Shown here: positions 10,856 through 20,950 of the stretch, piece after piece
Numbering within the stretch: position 1 is the first letter of the stretch
Layout: every line of letters begins with the position of its first letter
DNA from: Multifurca ochricompacta
Lineage: Eukaryota; Basidiomycota; Agaricomycetes; Russulales; Russulaceae
Reading direction: 5' to 3'
NCBI GenBank assembly: GCA_022496185.1
Contig: WTXG01000217.1
Location: forward strand, 1 to 61,167
Length of the DNA stretch: 61,167 bases
Translations under genes and position numbers: made by a program
Notes under the pieces: model-generated
Told to the model about the DNA's origin: nothing
Seen by the model: only the letters and a program-made list of their open reading frames with translations
Database searches by the model: none

Positions 10856-13076
10856 ATGTCCTTATCCCCCTCTGAGAAGCGCATGAACGCCCTCGACCAC
10901 TCCCACCACGTCTCGGACTTTGCACGCAGGTATGCTGTCTCACCACTCAAAGGTCTCCAGAAATACTATGGCAGGGACTTGATATCGTTTGCTGGTGGTG
11001 CGCTCCCTCCTTTTAATCTCTGTCTCTGTTCATACGAACAAAACTTTCCTATCCTATCCCACGGACGGACCGGCCGACCGACGAAACACAGGCTTACCGA
11101 GCCCAGAGTACTTTCCCTTCACCTCCATCTCGGCCGACATCCTCCCTGCCGACGCGTTCCCTCTCAACGCGTCACGCGCCTCGTCTTCATCCTCCTCTTC
11201 GTTCCCGTTAAGCTGGTTTTGGCGCTTGTTTGGCTCTGGCAAGGATAGCACGACGCATGTAGGGGTCCCTCGCTCCCCGCGCCAAGGGGATGGTGGGCTC
11301 AACCTCGCCACGGCGCTTCAATACGGTCCCGCGACAGGCCTCGCACGTATCCAAGCATTCACTCGCGAATTTACGGAGCGCATATATGCACCCGTTTACA
11401 ATGACTGGACCACGCTCGTTCACACGGGCAACACAGACGGGTACGGCTTCACTTGCACGCGCGCACACACGCACAAGTGCACACTTTTCTTTTTCTTTTG
11501 CTGACCAGAGGCGTGCGCCCACCCGCGGGGTGGACAGGTGGAGCCGTATAGCCAGGTTGTTGCTCAACCCAGGAGATACACTTCTCGTCGAAGAGTGGGC
11601 ATACCCCTCAGCCATATCAAATACACGCCCTTTAGAAGTGCGTATGAAAAGCATACCCATGGACGGTCAGGGTATACGCACCGACGTTCTCAGAGCTATT
11701 CTTTCTGGGTGGAACGCTGAGAAGGATGGCCCGAGGTGCGTGCGAAACGGGGACGGCTTTTCGGCGCCTGAGTAATAATTTATTGTTATCAGGCCGCGGG
11801 TGCTCTACACAGTTCCTGTGGGACAGAATCCGGTTGGCGTAGTGCGTTATCGCATTTCAAATCTCTGGTATCCTGATCTGATCTGACTAATGACGTTAGA
11901 CTATGGGCCTTGAACGCAAAAAGGCGATTTACGCCATTTGCGTCGAATATGGTACGTCTCTTCGTTTATGGGTTTGGATCCAGAGGTGCTTTCTCGTTCT
12001 GAGCCGAGGACTTAAGATATCATCATCGCGGAGGATGATCCGTACTTTTTCCTTCAAGTTGGCGAGTTTGTGCCAAAGTCCCAGCGCAAACTAGAATCCG
12101 CAGGTGGCGACAACGACAACGATGTTGCACACTTCATCTCAAGTCTCGTCCCTAGCTTCCTCAAAGTAGATACAGAGGGACGGGTCATTCGAATCGACAC
12201 TTTCTCCAAGGTGCGTTGAATTCTACTCTCACTTTCTTCCCCCTCCCGTTTTCCCTCATCACTAAATGGCTGGCCTTGCATACAGACCATCGCGCCCGGC
12301 GTGAGACTCGGCTGGTTCACCTGCAGCCCACTCTTTGCGGAGCGACTGGAGCGCATCGGCGAAACGTCGACGCAGAGTCCGTGTGGGTTAGGCCAAGCGC
12401 TCGTTATGGCATTGCTTGAGCAGTGGACCTTTGACGGATATATTCGATGGTTGCGTGGCTTGCGTACGCAGTACAAGCTCCGCCGCGACTACTTCGTCGA
12501 TTGTCTTGCCGACGAGTTTGACTTGATACCGTCTCCAACGACCGGTGACCACGACGACAAAAGAGCCGTACTATACGCATATGCACGCGGAACCATCAGC
12601 AGCGGCAGCATCAGTCGCGCCCGTGCGCTTGTGGGAGAGAAATCACAAGGACGAGATGGGGAAGAAGTGGTGGCAGTGGACGGCCCTTACTCTCTTTCAT
12701 ACCACCCACATCGGGCATGTTCGTTTGGGTGACAGTCTATTTCGGAGATATTCCGGACAAGACGGACGAGGAAGACGGGACGGTACTCACCCCCGAACGT
12801 CAGTTCTGGGCTCGTCTCGCCGACTCAGGCTTACTCACCGCTCCCGGTTGGTTCTTCTCCCCCGAGGAGCTTCTCGCTACATCGTCGTCGTCTTCGGATC
12901 GTCGGATTGGACATTTGAGGTTGAGCTATACCCCATCAGACGTACGTCCACACACACGGGTTTTCTTTCTTTCTTTCGCTGTTTCTCAACATAGCATACT
13001 CTTTCCGTAGATGGAGACCATTCGCCGGGGCGTCAAGATTTTCGCGCAGACGCTCGAGGAGTTCTCTCGTGTCTAA
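10856..13076 (+). CDS. Aromatic-type aminotransferase, PLP fold type I
   Basis: Eight exons fit: 10856-10997, 11092-11440, 11538-11737, 11793-11838, 11900-11951, 12017-12210, 12286-12941 and 13011-13076, giving about 568 residues, normal for fungal Aro8/Aro9-like or kynurenine/2-aminoadipate aminotransferases. PLP-site motifs appear in order: GNTDGWS, VEEWAYPSA, VPVGQNPVG, IAEDDPYFF and DTFSKTIAPGVRLGW, where the Lys (codon 12208-12210) would form the Schiff base and the Arg would bind the substrate carboxylate. Substrate specificity cannot be read from sequence. Near 12683-12686 the frame changes; one additional C in the CCC run would give a continuous LLSFIPPTSGMFVW block. The active-site Lys codon is the last codon of its exon. 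It lies 337 bp downstream of the tRNA. Confidence 0.88.
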
Positions 13077-13334
13077 TAGAAATTGGATTTATAGATGAGA
13101 GGCCCCCCCCCCCGGCCCTGGTTATAAGAAAGAAAGAGAATGTGTCTAAGTTGTGAATGGGTTCATGCTTTATTTACTCGGCGTCGGTCTTGTATATATC
13201 CATGTGGTGGAGATAAGCGTAATGATACAGCAAAGAATGTTGAGACAGGCACGTGATATTGAATACTGGGCAGGTTGGCAGGTGGTTCCTAGACCTCATC
13301 CGCGTGCACCATACCCACGTCCGTCCCGTATTCA

Positions 13335-15621
13335 ATGTCTCAACCACATAGCGCTATCAACATCGGAGACGTACTCGAGGAGGGGATTGGCACTGGTATT
13401 TTATCTGTGCTTCAACAGAATCTCTCGACATTCAAATGACGTCTATATACAGGTGTCCATAATGACCACAGTTTTCCACCTCCGTCGGCTCAAGATCAGG
13501 CATTGCGGGGCGGATCAAGCTTTGTGGATGGGTCAGGGCCACTCTTTAACATGTACGTGGAGATGGCGGGGGAAGAAGACAAGAAGATGGCTGAGAGCTG
13601 GAAAGCGGACGCTGACGGCATCCTGGTCTTCGTGCGTTTCCTTATCACCCTCCCCCCCCCCCCAATCCCTCCTTTTATTTCTCATGTCAATTGAAATATT
13701 GTAGACTGGTCTATTTTCCGCTGCTGTTGCCGCATTAATCGCCGTATCCATCCAAGATCTCAGACAAAACTCCCAAGACACCTCTGCTTTCTATCTTGCA
13801 AACATTTACCAGCTCCTCGCTAACGCTAACGGCTCTCATGTTTCCATCCCTTCTACACTACCCGATCCATCTCAATTTTCTCCACCGATATCTGCCATCT
13901 GGGTCAATTCACTCTGGTTCCTGAGCTTGGCCATCAGTCTTACTTGTGCCATGCTTGCCACGTTATTACAGCAGTGGGCACGTCAATATGTGAAGGTCAC
14001 CCAGCCACGTTACAGTCCACACAAACGAGCTCGTATTCGTGCATTCTTTGCAGAAGGCGTCGACAAGTTACACCTGCCTTGGGCGGTTGAAGCGTTGCCC
14101 ACACTGCTACACCTTTCCCTTTTCCTCTTCTTTGCAGGCCTTGTCATTTTCTTGTTCAATGTGAATCACACGGTTTTCAAAATTGTGATGTGCTGGGTTG
14201 GGATATGCACAGGTTTATACATATGTGTCACGCTGATGCCAATTTTTCGGCATGATAGCCCATATTACGCACCACTCTCGGAGTCGGCTTGGTTCCTTTA
14301 TGCTGGCACGCTACTTGTTACCTTCCAAATTCTCAGGTGGTTCGCAGCTCATGATGGCTTTACCTATGCAACCTGGGATCGCTTTGGTGACTTGAGGGAC
14401 AGTTATCGCAGATGGTGTTTACAAGGTAGAGGGAAGGCAGCTGAAGAATCTGCCCAAAAGCTGTCATCGGAGATCGACGGTCGGGCTTTAACATGGACAC
14501 TGGAGTCGTTGGATGAGGATCACGAACTAGAACAATTCTTTGGGAGCATCCCTGGGTTTTGCAACTCATTGCTTATCCCAGATCCACTGAGAGCGTTCAG
14601 TTCATCGAACGGCGAGGCCATGTCACAGGCTCTGATCGGGCTCATGCACCGTACGCTGACGTCTCATCTCGTCTCCGGAACAGTCAAAGAACGGCGCGTC
14701 ATCACCTGCAAGAGGGCAATGAATGTGGCATCGCTTCCTATCAATTGGGCGGTCCTCGAACCCGTTCTCTACAGAGAGTGGGATGGTCTCCTGAGTTCCG
14801 TTGAATTCGGGCACTTTCTTCAGACGGTTAATTACAACACTCCATTCACTGCTTATTATGCTCGATGCATCGTCTCGGTGATCATAGCACGCGCAAAAGA
14901 ACAGGAAGATCACTGGTTCGAACTCGCCACTGAACAATTCGACATCTCGAAAGCTGTTCTCCAGAGCTACAGTGGGCATGGAGATAGCATACTCCTTGCC
15001 AGCTTAATCGACATTTCCAGGCGCATGATTCGTTGTTATTCTTACTACGGTTGGACCATTGGCGCGGGCTGGCGCTTCATGCCACTTAAATCAGTTTCCG
15101 TATTTAACGTACGCGATACTGTCCCGAGACTTCAACACGACTTCTGCTCACTGTGGAATGAAGTTGTCCAAATGGCACAGAATTCCGAGGATGATCGCAT
15201 CCAATCAGTTGCCATAGTTATCCTCAGACATATTCGCCATGCTTACATCGCTCTACACCAAGGAATGGATACCTCCGCCCCGACTGCATTCTCCGCTTCC
15301 ACTGCAGACGAAAACCCAATTCTTATGTCACCATCCTCGTATCCTTTGTGCAGCATCGAAAGCCATCGACATACGACTTCAGATTCGACATCGTGCACTC
15401 CCGAAGTTATCGTTGGTTTGACGAAGAATGAAATATATCCCCCCACTTCCGAACACAATAGTGTCATAGCCACAGACCCTCCTTCCACTTCAGCTTTTGC
15501 ACCCCTCTTGTCTGCCCCGGGTCTGGATCTGGATCCGGATCCGGCTCTTGGCAACTCAGATTCTTGGCCGCCCTCTGATTCTCATCCACTCCGACCGGAC
15601 AGTCTCGCTGAGTTAGTATAG
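13335..15621 (+). CDS. DUF6535 multi-pass membrane protein (copy 1, intact)
   Basis: Exons are 13335-13395, 13453-13631 and 13705-15621 (718 residues). The family core is clear: GPLFNMYVEMAGEEDKKMAE, SWKADADGILVF, then the first membrane helix beginning TGLFSAAVAALIAV. Further hydrophobic helices follow around SLWFLSLAISLTCAMLATLL, LHLSLFLFFAGLVIFLF, VMCWVGICTGLYICVTLMP and WFLYAGTLLVTFQIL. The large C-terminal half is soluble and helical, ending in a low-complexity Ser/Pro tail with a short Asp-Pro repeat. The function of DUF6535 proteins is not known to me. The family is expanded in Agaricomycetes, and three more copies occur in this window with the same exon pattern (a 179-nt second exon in both intact genes). 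Confidence 0.85.
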
Positions 15622-16324
15622 AATGCGTTATGGGGTGTACAAGGCCAGTTCTTGAGCCTTCATTCAATTCAATCGTTTGGTGGTGTGAGTGAAGAATGGA
15701 AGCTTGGGGAGGGTTGGAAAAAGAGGGGGGGGAGGGCCTGTGTCTTGAGTTGGGGTATGATACGAGGCGAGGGAATTTGAGACTGCAAGGTTACTATTAG
15801 TAAAGACAAGCGCCTGCGTGTTGACTCATGTGAGAGTGGGCAAATAAATTAATATGATTACAGCCCCGGACCCCATTGATCTTGGGCAGAGGGTTGAAAC
15901 CCGATCACGTGATCATGTATGCTCCCCGGCTGGCCTGTAGTATTACCTGCCCTCAAGTAGTGCACAGGCCACCTCTGTACCTATATAAACCCCCAGAATC
16001 AGACCAGACTGTTGCAAGATGTCCACTGGTGACTGATTGCCTTGCCTTGCCAGGGTTGTTCTTCTTGAGTTGAATCCCTCATCAAACTTTCCTCTGTTTT
16101 TGTACTCCCTCCTATGACCTCTGCTCCAAATACTTTGGCACATTGCACTTGTCAGTGAGTTGTGAGATTTGGACAATCTCCACAGATAATGATGGTACAT
16201 CAAGTGTCCCAGGACCCCTTTGTATAACCCTGAACCTCTCCCTCCCTCACCCCTGCCCACTACAGCCTATCCCCCTTGCTTCTACATCCCCCCTGGTCCT
16301 CAACATAACCTAGTACCCCACAAC
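15622..16324. other. Spacer and probable LTR/leader of an old CpG-poor retroelement
   Basis: No coding segment is recognisable. From about 15928 to 16324 there is no CpG dinucleotide. A TATA-like CTATATAAAC lies at about 15979. The sequence resembles an LTR/leader region, and it resumes after the inserted element at 16325-17776 to run into the gag-like reading frame at 17871. Exact LTR borders cannot be set because no second copy is present in the window. Confidence 0.4.
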
Positions 16325-17776
16325 TAGTGATTGTCAAGGGGTTTCATACCCGCGCGGGTAAGCGCCACGGGTTTTGCCGGGTACGGGTACGGGTATACGG
16401 CTCCCAACCCGTGGAAACCCGTACCTGCGCGGCGGGTTTGGCGGGTATAGGCGCCGATTATGCATTGACAAGATCAGTAGAATTTCCGAGATAAAACACA
16501 TCTGCAGCCACAACAATACAAGATCTCGTCTGATGTATGCTACAGGGTGGCGTTAAATATGTTCTAGTATTATCCTACAAAATATCAAAGCAGATCAACG
16601 GTGCGATGTAAAATAAAATCCTTATCAGTGATCCACTTTCTTGAAAACCATGATACATCTGTTTTATTAACGCGCGACCAATTCTGCCGGTCTGGCACTA
16701 TCTAAAATACACTCTAGACTAATATAGACTATTCTATAATCTAATTATCAAATTACTTTATTGAAACAAGGCCCGCGTGTGTCTACAAGCTGCATGGGGC
16801 AGCGACTACATTGCATCGCATGGTGGTCTGACCTCCTTCCTATTAAGGAAGGTTGACTTAAACGCGCAGAAATGTGCATCCAGGGACTAGGACAGTCGCG
16901 CTTGTATGAAATGAAACCAGAATAATAAAATAATAATGTAAATAAAGGATCCATTTAATCTTCTGAACATAAACCAACAATTTTTGAGGAATCTTGAGTA
17001 GCCATAAATGAACGCGTTGTGTCCAAGTGCTTATCTCCTTGACCGGGATGGCCCGGGCCATTTACCCGAAATGCGCAGAAATCCAAAGAACAGTCGCGCT
17101 CGTATAAAATTGAAACCAGAATAATAAAATAAAGATGGAATAATAAATTATCTTAATCTTATGAACATAAAATAGGAATCTTTGAGGGATCTTGAGTAGC
17201 CATAAATGAACGCGTTGTGTCCAAGTGCATATCTCCTTGACCGGGATCTCCCGGGCCGGATGTCCGAAATGTGCGATGCAAGTAAAGAACTTGCACGCGT
17301 TTCATTTTATGGGTAACCCAGGTATCAAAACAATTATCCAGGGGTTACCCCTACCAATTTCTATGTGTTCGTCAATTTTTTTTGCATTCTGTGTGGTTAT
17401 CTGACAGGCTTTTCATCAATGTTCTATAACATCCTATCTAATCATCACTGTATACTGGATTTTAGTTGTGCTTGTATAAAATTGAAAGCAGAATAATAAA
17501 ATAAAAATGGAACAATTAATTATCTTAATCTTCTGAACATAAAACAAGAGTCATTGAGGGATCTTAAGCAGCCGCAAATGAACGCGTTGTGTATCTTCTT
17601 GGTCCGGGAAGGCCCAGGCCGGTTATCCGAAATGCGCGATGCAAGTAAAGAACTTGCACGCGTTTTCACGGGTGACCCGCGGGTAACCCGCGGGTTACCC
17701 GTACCCGTAGTGACGGGTACGGGTACGGGTACGGGTACCAATGAGGATACCCCAGGGTTACCCCTGCCAATCACTA
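16325..17776. mobile_element. Non-autonomous hAT-like DNA transposon, 1,452 bp
   Basis: Imperfect terminal inverted repeats TAGTGATTGTCAAGGGGT (left) and the complement of TAGTGATTGGCAGGGGT (right) are flanked by a perfect 8-bp duplication CCCACAAC (16317-16324 and 17777-17784). An 8-bp duplication with TAGTG ends is the hAT pattern. No transposase ORF is present. Both subterminal regions are packed with ACGGGT/ACCCGT hexamers, and the interior holds three direct copies of a roughly 190-bp unit. It interrupts the leader of the old retroelement described at 17871. Confidence 0.85.
16885..17660. repeat. Three direct copies of a ~190-bp unit inside the hAT-like element
   Basis: Copies start near 16893, 17097 and 17469. 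Each has CAGAATAATAAAATAA shortly after its start, then CTTAATCTT/TCTGAACATAAA, ATGAACGCGTTGTGT, and a CCGGGA..GGCCCGGGCC-type palindrome near its end. The second and third copies lie about 190 bp apart at their edges with intervening unique sequence; copies differ by scattered substitutions. Confidence 0.7.
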
Positions 17777-17784
17777 CCCACAAC
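17777..17784. repeat. 8-bp target-site duplication (right copy) of the hAT-like element
   Basis: CCCACAAC, identical to 16317-16324 on the other side of the element. Confidence 0.85.
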
Positions 17785-17870
17785 CACACCCAGCCCCAAG
17801 TCTACCCCCAGAAATTCCTCTAACACCAAGTTCCAGCATCTTCATTGTACATCATTGTACATTTCCAGCC

Positions 17871-18707
17871 ATGGCCAATCCAGGGATCACAACTAAACCC
17901 CTAGGCCCCATCCCTGGACCATTTGATGGTCATGCCCAGAAAGCAGAACACTTCTGGTCCCAGTTGCCATGCTATTATTACCTGAATGATCCCTTCTTCC
18001 CTGATGAAAGCAGGAAGATCTCTTCTGTCTCCACTCACTTTAAACTTGACATCTCTGTTGGAGAGTGGGCCAGGGACCTTACCAATGGAACCCAAAAGAA
18101 GACTCCTACTTCCTTTGGTACCTGGGACCAGGACTTTAAAAAGCAATTCACCCCAATAGAAAGCAGACCACTTTCCACAAAAGCCATCTATAAAATCAGG
18201 CAAGGAAAGAGATCCTTTAATGAGTGGTACCAAGAGTGGTCCACCCATGCCAACAGAGCCAATGTGGATGAAAAAACCAAGATCTATGCCTTCAGGAGCA
18301 TGGTCAATCCTGGCATTGGGCAGAAACTCCTTGGGTTATCACCCCAGCCCACTACCCTCTCTGATCTTGTCATCAAGGCTAGAGAATTTGATGCTGCATG
18401 GAAGCTCTATAGGAACCTAGGAGGAACCAGGCACCTCTCACCATGCATCAGAAAACTCACCACTAAGGAAGCACCCTCTCAGATAACAAATTCCTGTACT
18501 CCAAGAGCCACCAAGCTCATCCCTGCACAAAGAAAAACACAGAAGACACAGCAAATTCTGTTCCTACTGTTGAAAACCCAATCATGTCACCAACCAGTCC
18601 CAAAACCCAAGCCATCAGAAGCCAAGCCAGAAGAATCCCATTCCTTGACTTCATCCATGGTCACCCCCTCAACCACACCCCTGTCTCATGTTGAACACAT
18701 GTTGTGA
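17871..18707 (+). CDS. Gag-like ORF of an old LTR retroelement, no pol downstream
   Basis: A 278-residue uninterrupted frame starts at ATG in GCCATGGCC context. It has the helical layout of a retrotransposon gag domain (for example FGTWDQDFKKQF, RSFNEWYQEWSTHANRAN, KAREFDAAWKLYR) and a Lys/Pro-rich tail. I see no zinc knuckle and no protease or reverse transcriptase after it, so the element is either truncated or a gag-only non-autonomous form. The surrounding 17761-19069 contains no CpG at all, yet the frame has no stop, which is odd for simple decay (see findings). The leader was split by the hAT-like element that ends at 17776. Confidence 0.55.
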   Translation: MANPGITTKPLGPIPGPFDGHAQKAEHFWSQLPCYYYLNDPFFPDESRKISSVSTHFKLDISVGEWARDLTNGTQKKTPTSFGTWDQDFKKQFTPIESRPLSTKAIYKIRQGKRSFNEWYQEWSTHANRANVDEKTKIYAFRSMVNPGIGQKLLGLSPQPTTLSDLVIKAREFDAAWKLYRNLGGTRHLSPCIRKLTTKEAPSQITNSCTPRATKLIPAQRKTQKTQQILFLLLKTQSCHQPVPKPKPSEAKPEESHSLTSSMVTPSTTPLSHVEHML

Positions 18708-19072
18708 ATCTCACATGTTCATGGGAGATGATTGAGTCACCTCAGAAGAGTAGATAGGGAGTCTGGACCACTTAGTCCACTTTAAGTCTATTCCTTAGTA
18801 GCTGTTATTGTTTTCCTCTTAGCCAATGGCCTCTTCTGCTCAGTGTCATGGCTCCATTTTTCACCAAGTCACCATGTGATCATGAGACATTAAGCATGAC
18901 CTGAGAGCATGTAACCCCATCATGTGACACAGAGATCCTCTAGAGTGCAAGTTGACTTCCATTGTATTGACTGTAATGTGTCATGGCTCTACTTTTTCCT
19001 TTCTTTTCATTTTCCACAAGTTGAATCACATGACTGTGGGAAGATATCCCAGGGGTCTCAACACATGATCGT
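18708..19072. other. 3' part of the old CpG-free element, interrupted by Gypsy insertion
   Basis: AT-leaning sequence without coding potential. It ends at ATCGT (19068-19072), the left copy of the Gypsy target duplication, and resumes at 26530. Confidence 0.5.
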
Positions 19073-19650
19073 TGTTACGTCCGGTGTGAGACGTTCTGCA
19101 CGACTTGTGCGACAGCTTCGTTCGTGTATTCAGATAAGAGGCCAATAAGACCTCTTGGAGTTTGAATGGATGAGTCAACGTCAAAGGGGCTGTTCCCTAG
19201 TGACGATGTTGAGTAGAAGGTGCCAAAAGCACTGAGACGATCGAGTCAAAGGTTTCAAGGGGAAGTCCAGAAGACAAACACCAATGTATTCAATAAGTCG
19301 AGTCTGAGGTCTACATCGTAGCTACAGCGGACTTATATACGTAATCGAATGAGCGTCTAAAGATAAGAGTCATGGAGTCAAGTGGGCCCAAATAACTGGA
19401 AGCGGAGGGCGTAGAGCCTGGCTTCTACTGATAGGGAATTAAGTAAGTGTCCGGTCGTACGATAAGAAGATAAGCGATAAGTAAAGATAAGGGTAACCAA
19501 AGATGCGTAAACAAGTGAGTCACGGGGATGGGCAAAGAGCATGTGACGGATCCCACGATGGAGACATGATCTGGTAGTGGAGAGTGGGCGGCAGGGAAGG
19601 GTCGTCGTTAGGTAAGAAAAAGAATATGGGCAAAGATGGGGTTCGTAACA
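19073..19650 (-). repeat. 3' LTR of the Gypsy element
   Basis: 578 bp, aligned by eye without gaps to the 5' LTR. Five differences are visible (at 19163, 19283, 19373, 19452 and 19566), every one a CpG versus TpG/CpA change. Confidence 0.95.
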
Positions 19651-19651
19651 T

Positions 19652-19665
19652 CACCCCCTCTTCTG
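19652..19665 (-). other. Polypurine tract of the Gypsy element
   Basis: On the element strand, AGAAGAGGGGGTGA lies directly against the 3' LTR start (TGTTACG), the position expected for the plus-strand DNA primer. It is 17 bp past the stop of the third ORF. Confidence 0.75.
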
Positions 19666-19681
19666 GTTCTAGCAGTCCCGG

Positions 19682-20914
19682 CTAGAAACGACTCGTACCA
19701 TCATCATCCTGCACCAATTCTAGGTAGTCATCAGCTACATTACAGTCGTCCATGTTATACGACTCCAACTCCTGCGGACATGCGTGGGTGCAAAGGAATC
19801 CATATGGGCCGCGCTGACCACACGCGCGGCACAAGTCGTAGACAGGGCAGTCGATCTCTTTATGCCCAGCATTGTGACGAAGACACTTGCCGCACCATCC
19901 CGACGGGTTGGTAATTGTCAGGGCCACCCCCACTCATCGGAAAATGCAGTGTCGGCTCCAGTGGAGGTTGCTGCGGCAGTGGCGACACCACTTGCGATTA
20001 AGTGGGCAGTTCCAACTGATGTGGTACCTGCTGTCGCAATGCCAGCAAGTCTCTCTGCGGGGGTTTTCATGGAGACGTGGCATCTCGAGTCGACTCGGTA
20101 GTAGCGTCGGGGCCGCGCCCAAGGTCCGAGGGGGAAGAGGTCGCGCATAAGTGTCGGCGTACCTTTCAGCGATCGTTTGATACGCATCTCCCTTTTCCAA
20201 CCTCTTCCTGATCTCGACAATCTCCTGCTCCAGCTGGAACATCCCATTCGTAAGCCTAGCCATCATTTTCGCGTGCTCTTTGTACTGCTGGTTCAATGTT
20301 CTTCGCAACGTGATGTTCTTCCTCAACCTCATAACTTCTGCCTTCAGGCGCGGGAGCCTCATGTCGCTCATTACTTCATCAATCGCGAAGGCACGGCAGT
20401 CCTCCGCAGCGAGATGGCCCAACTGTTCATCTGTTAGCGTGTGATGAAGCCGACCTGTATACCTTTCTTCCAGATATACGGGGGCCCCATAAACCGGTCC
20501 GTCTTTCCTCATACATCCCGCCACGTCCATCCCTCCGTTGGTGTAGTAAATGTATTTGGCGATGACCTTGGAGCCATCAGCCATCGTGATCTCAAGAGGG
20601 AAATACATGGAAGAATTGGGATTGTTGGGGATGAAGGGAAATTCGGGGGCTTCGTCGTCGATCTCCCCGTTAAGCAAGTCGTTGGGGTGGGGCTCTTCAC
20701 TGTGGGTGAAGTCGTCATTCGGGTTTGGGGACTGGTTCTTGACGCGGGCTTCTGCAGCTTCATAGTCGATGGGGGAGGAGGGGCGAGTAGATGGATGAGC
20801 AGATGGGAAGTTTTTGACAATAGTCATTGGGGAGGCAAAGGCGTCGATGGCAGCGGAGGCAGCGATGAAAGACATGATAGAGTGTTCTGTGGTAGTAAAT
20901 CGCTGGGGTAGCAT
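19682..20914 (-). pseudogene. Third Gypsy ORF: coiled coil plus zinc knuckles, one internal TGA
   Basis: The frame starts at the ATG at 20914, 36 nt after pol ends, and fills the space up to the polypurine tract. Residues 1-326 contain an acidic N-terminus, a conserved-looking middle and a heptad-like helix (about residues 190-260, with KAEVMRLRKNITLRR and LEQEIVEIRKRLEKG). Two CX2CX4HX4C knuckles follow (CWHCDSRYHISWNC at 290-303 and CRHCRSNLHWSRHC at 310-323). A TGA at 19934-19936 interrupts; the same frame continues for 83 codons with a third knuckle (CGKCLRHNAGHKEIDC) and further Cys pairs. TGA can arise from CGA by a CpG transition, so this copy probably lost an ORF of about 410 codons. 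It is not an envelope protein: no signal peptide or membrane segment is seen. A nucleic-acid-binding role is inference. Confidence 0.7.
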
Positions 20915-20950
20915 GTACTGGGGGGTTTGGGGGAATTTGAGGCCGTTCTT

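Noticed and set aside
19682..20914. Envelope protein in the Gypsy element
   Set aside because: Right position, but no signal peptide, membrane anchor or glycoprotein features; Cys motifs are zinc knuckles.
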